64,000 nt of DNA from Brevibacillus composti. GTDB taxonomy: Bacteria; Bacillota; Bacilli; Brevibacillales; Brevibacillaceae. The DNA lies in NCBI RefSeq assembly GCF_016406105.1, contig NZ_CP066308.1:693501-757500 (forward strand), given 5' to 3'. Each line of letters opens with the position of its first letter. The first letter of the stretch is position 1. Below, one piece after another: positions 62,946 through 64,000 of the stretch. A program made the position numbers and the translations under genes. A model generated the notes under the pieces. The model searched no databases. It had not been told where the DNA came from and saw only the letters and a list, made by a program, of their open reading frames with translations.

Positions 62946-63638
62946 ATGATGAGAATGGATGGGATGGGGATGAAGCTGAAGCTGTTGCTCTTGTTGGGCG
63001 GGCCTACAATCATGATTCTGATCGGCCTGCAGGGATTGGGCAGTGTCCCGGTCACTTTTGTCCTGTTTTACGGTTGGCTGCTCGCCGTTCCCCTGTGGGA
63101 CATGCTGGCGCGGCGAAGATACAGCCTGTCCGAGATGCGCAGAGAGCTCGGGCTGCAGGGAAGCGGGAAAAATATCGTCTATGGGGTGCTCACAGGGGGA
63201 GTGTTCTGGGGAACGATCTTTCTCGCGGGGGCCCTGTTTCATCCCTATCTGTTTGAGAGAAGCCTGCTTCAGGAACGGCTGGCGAGCTGGAATTTTACCG
63301 GCGATCACTTGATTTGGCTGGTGTTGGTCCTCTTGGTCGTAAACCCTTGTCTGGAGGAGCTGTACTGGAGAGGGTATATCTTTCAACAGCTGCGGAAGCG
63401 GCAATCACCTGGCAGGGTGATCCTGATGACATCTTGTTTCTACAGCCTGTATCATTTCCTCTCGGTGATTCCTCTGTTTGCCTGGCCGTATGGCGTCTTC
63501 ATGGTACTGCCAGTATTCGCGGCGGGGCTGATCTGGGGATACATGCGGGCGAAGGGCACATCCATCGTCGGGGGAGTGGTCAGTCACATACTGGCGGATG
63601 CCGGTATCATGAGCGTCTATCTCGTATTTTTGGCATGA
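62946..63638 (+). CDS. CPBP-family intramembrane metalloprotease
   Basis: About 230 residues from ATG 62946; several in-frame ATGs (62949, 62955, 62964, 62970) make the exact start uncertain. Hydrophobic throughout, with about seven membrane segments. The motif NPCLEELYWRGYIFQQL carries the paired Glu and downstream Arg of the CPBP/Abi family (EExxxR); FYSLYHFLSV and VVSHILADAG provide the two His motifs. Relatives cleave membrane anchors (CAAX-like, PrsW-like functions) or give self-immunity to bacteriocins. No bacteriocin gene is adjacent. Confidence 0.88.
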   Translation: MMRMDGMGMKLKLLLLLGGPTIMILIGLQGLGSVPVTFVLFYGWLLAVPLWDMLARRRYSLSEMRRELGLQGSGKNIVYGVLTGGVFWGTIFLAGALFHPYLFERSLLQERLASWNFTGDHLIWLVLVLLVVNPCLEELYWRGYIFQQLRKRQSPGRVILMTSCFYSLYHFLSVIPLFAWPYGVFMVLPVFAAGLIWGYMRAKGTSIVGGVVSHILADAGIMSVYLVFLA

Positions 63639-63649
63639 GGGGAAAGTGC

Positions 63650-63782
63650 TTTACAGGATGAGCCGAATGCCATTATAATGCAGGTAAATACGAAAGTGAG
63701 TAATCACTCGCTTTTTCCGGAATGAGGCTTCTTGGGGAAAGGGAGTGATTTTTTTGCCCGCCCATGCCAGTGAGCACTCACT
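63650..63782 (+). promoter_or_regulatory. Promoter with two TetR-type operators
   Basis: A promoter with -35 TTTACA (63650-63655), an 18-base spacer and -10 TATAAT (63674-63679). Two related palindromes follow: AGTGAGTAATCACT (63695-63708) and AGTGAGCACTCACT (63769-63782), with a half site GAGTGATT at about 63743. AGTGAGTGCTCACT-like sites are typical of TetR-family repressors of efflux operons. They lie before the HlyD-type gene, so repression is likely. Confidence 0.75.
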
Positions 63783-63801
63783 TTTATGATGAGGTGATCC
63801 T

Positions 63802-64000
63802 ATGTATCGCGCACGTATTGTACCAGTATTTGCTTTTCTCCTCTTCTTTCTATCCGGTTGTTCGCTGTTGCAGACGGCCGGGCACCCGCTCTCCGGCACG
63901 ATCGAAGCGGAAGAGATTCCGGTTGTCGCAGAGGTGGGCGGGCGAATCGAACACGTCGCAGCCGAGGAGGGGCAGCATGTCAAAAAAGGGCAGCTGCTGG
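63802..64000 (+). CDS. HlyD/MFP-type lipoprotein, 3' end outside window
   Basis: 66 visible codons from ATG 63802, behind GAGGTGATCC. Signal peptide VFAFLLFFLSGCSLL with lipobox, then TIEAEEIPVVAEVGGRIEHV and EEGQHVKKGQLL, the first half of a lipoyl/biotinyl-like domain. Probably the adaptor of an ABC-2 or MFS export system whose other genes lie beyond the window. Confidence 0.85.
   Translation, partial: MYRARIVPVFAFLLFFLSGCSLLQTAGHPLSGTIEAEEIPVVAEVGGRIEHVAAEEGQHVKKGQLL

Overview
The window looks like chromosomal DNA of a Gram-positive member of the Bacillales, most likely Brevibacillus or a close relative. The evidence is indirect: strong AGGAGG-type ribosome binding sites with many TTG and GTG starts, a complete des-desK-desR membrane-fluidity module, lipoprotein-anchored transport proteins, a PucR-type regulator, and gene families typical of that group (HXXEE, DUF4256, CGNR, DUF2087, HTH-TPR). 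The species call is inference. No rRNA, tRNA or CRISPR array was found.

Positions 1-14,470 are an accessory island with lower GC than the rest. It opens with a partial alpha/beta hydrolase. A remnant of an integrative conjugative element follows (sigma-like regulator, DUF6075 protein, NlpC/P60 wall hydrolase). Next is a tight defence operon: an OLD-family ATPase/TOPRIM nuclease and a UvrD-like helicase (a Gabija-like, class 2 OLD pair), a type III modification methyltransferase with an in-frame stop near its start, and the first 36 codons of the type III Res subunit. An ISLre2-family element cuts Res off, and an IS21-family element (istA/istB) lies just beyond.

Positions 14,470-32,500 carry small enzymes and regulators (DUF4256, GNAT, DinB-like, PH-domain, HXXEE, Lrp/AsnC, VOC), an RND permease with a lipoprotein adaptor, a GalT-like HIT-fold protein, and a sugar-acid catabolic operon (3-hydroxyacid dehydrogenase, GntP permease, four-carbon acid sugar kinase) controlled by a divergent GntR regulator with TTTTGTATACAAAA-type operator candidates. 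Between them are many gene fragments: a TetR C-terminus, a frameshifted chemoreceptor, pieces of a response regulator, a BTAD-type winged-helix regulator, an EAL domain and an old yellow enzyme, and a twice-deleted DHA2 transporter.

Positions 32,500-44,000 hold a CGNR regulator, an MFS exporter with a YcaQ-like glycosylase, the des-desKR module with a well-formed operator/promoter, a radical SAM/SPASM enzyme, another fragment patch (sigma-54 activator, LivF), diaminopimelate dehydrogenase, and an IS1182-family element followed by a GC-rich nested-repeat segment. Positions 44,000-64,000 hold speD, an HTH-TPR regulator, a polar amino-acid ABC transporter, a sensory cluster damaged by two internal deletions (histidine kinase, CheR, REC-PAS-PAS kinase), a PucR-type regulator with an M20 amidohydrolase, an AbgT transporter and a carbamoylase-like hydrolase, a secreted GH10-like protein, a GIY-YIG protein, a DUF2087 regulator, a CPBP protease, and the start of an HlyD-type lipoprotein behind a twin-operator promoter.

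The two main points of interest are the OLD-UvrD-Mod-Res operon, whose restriction half has been dismantled while the Gabija-like half is intact, and the unusual number of clean deletion junctions that leave recognisable gene fragments beside intact genes.
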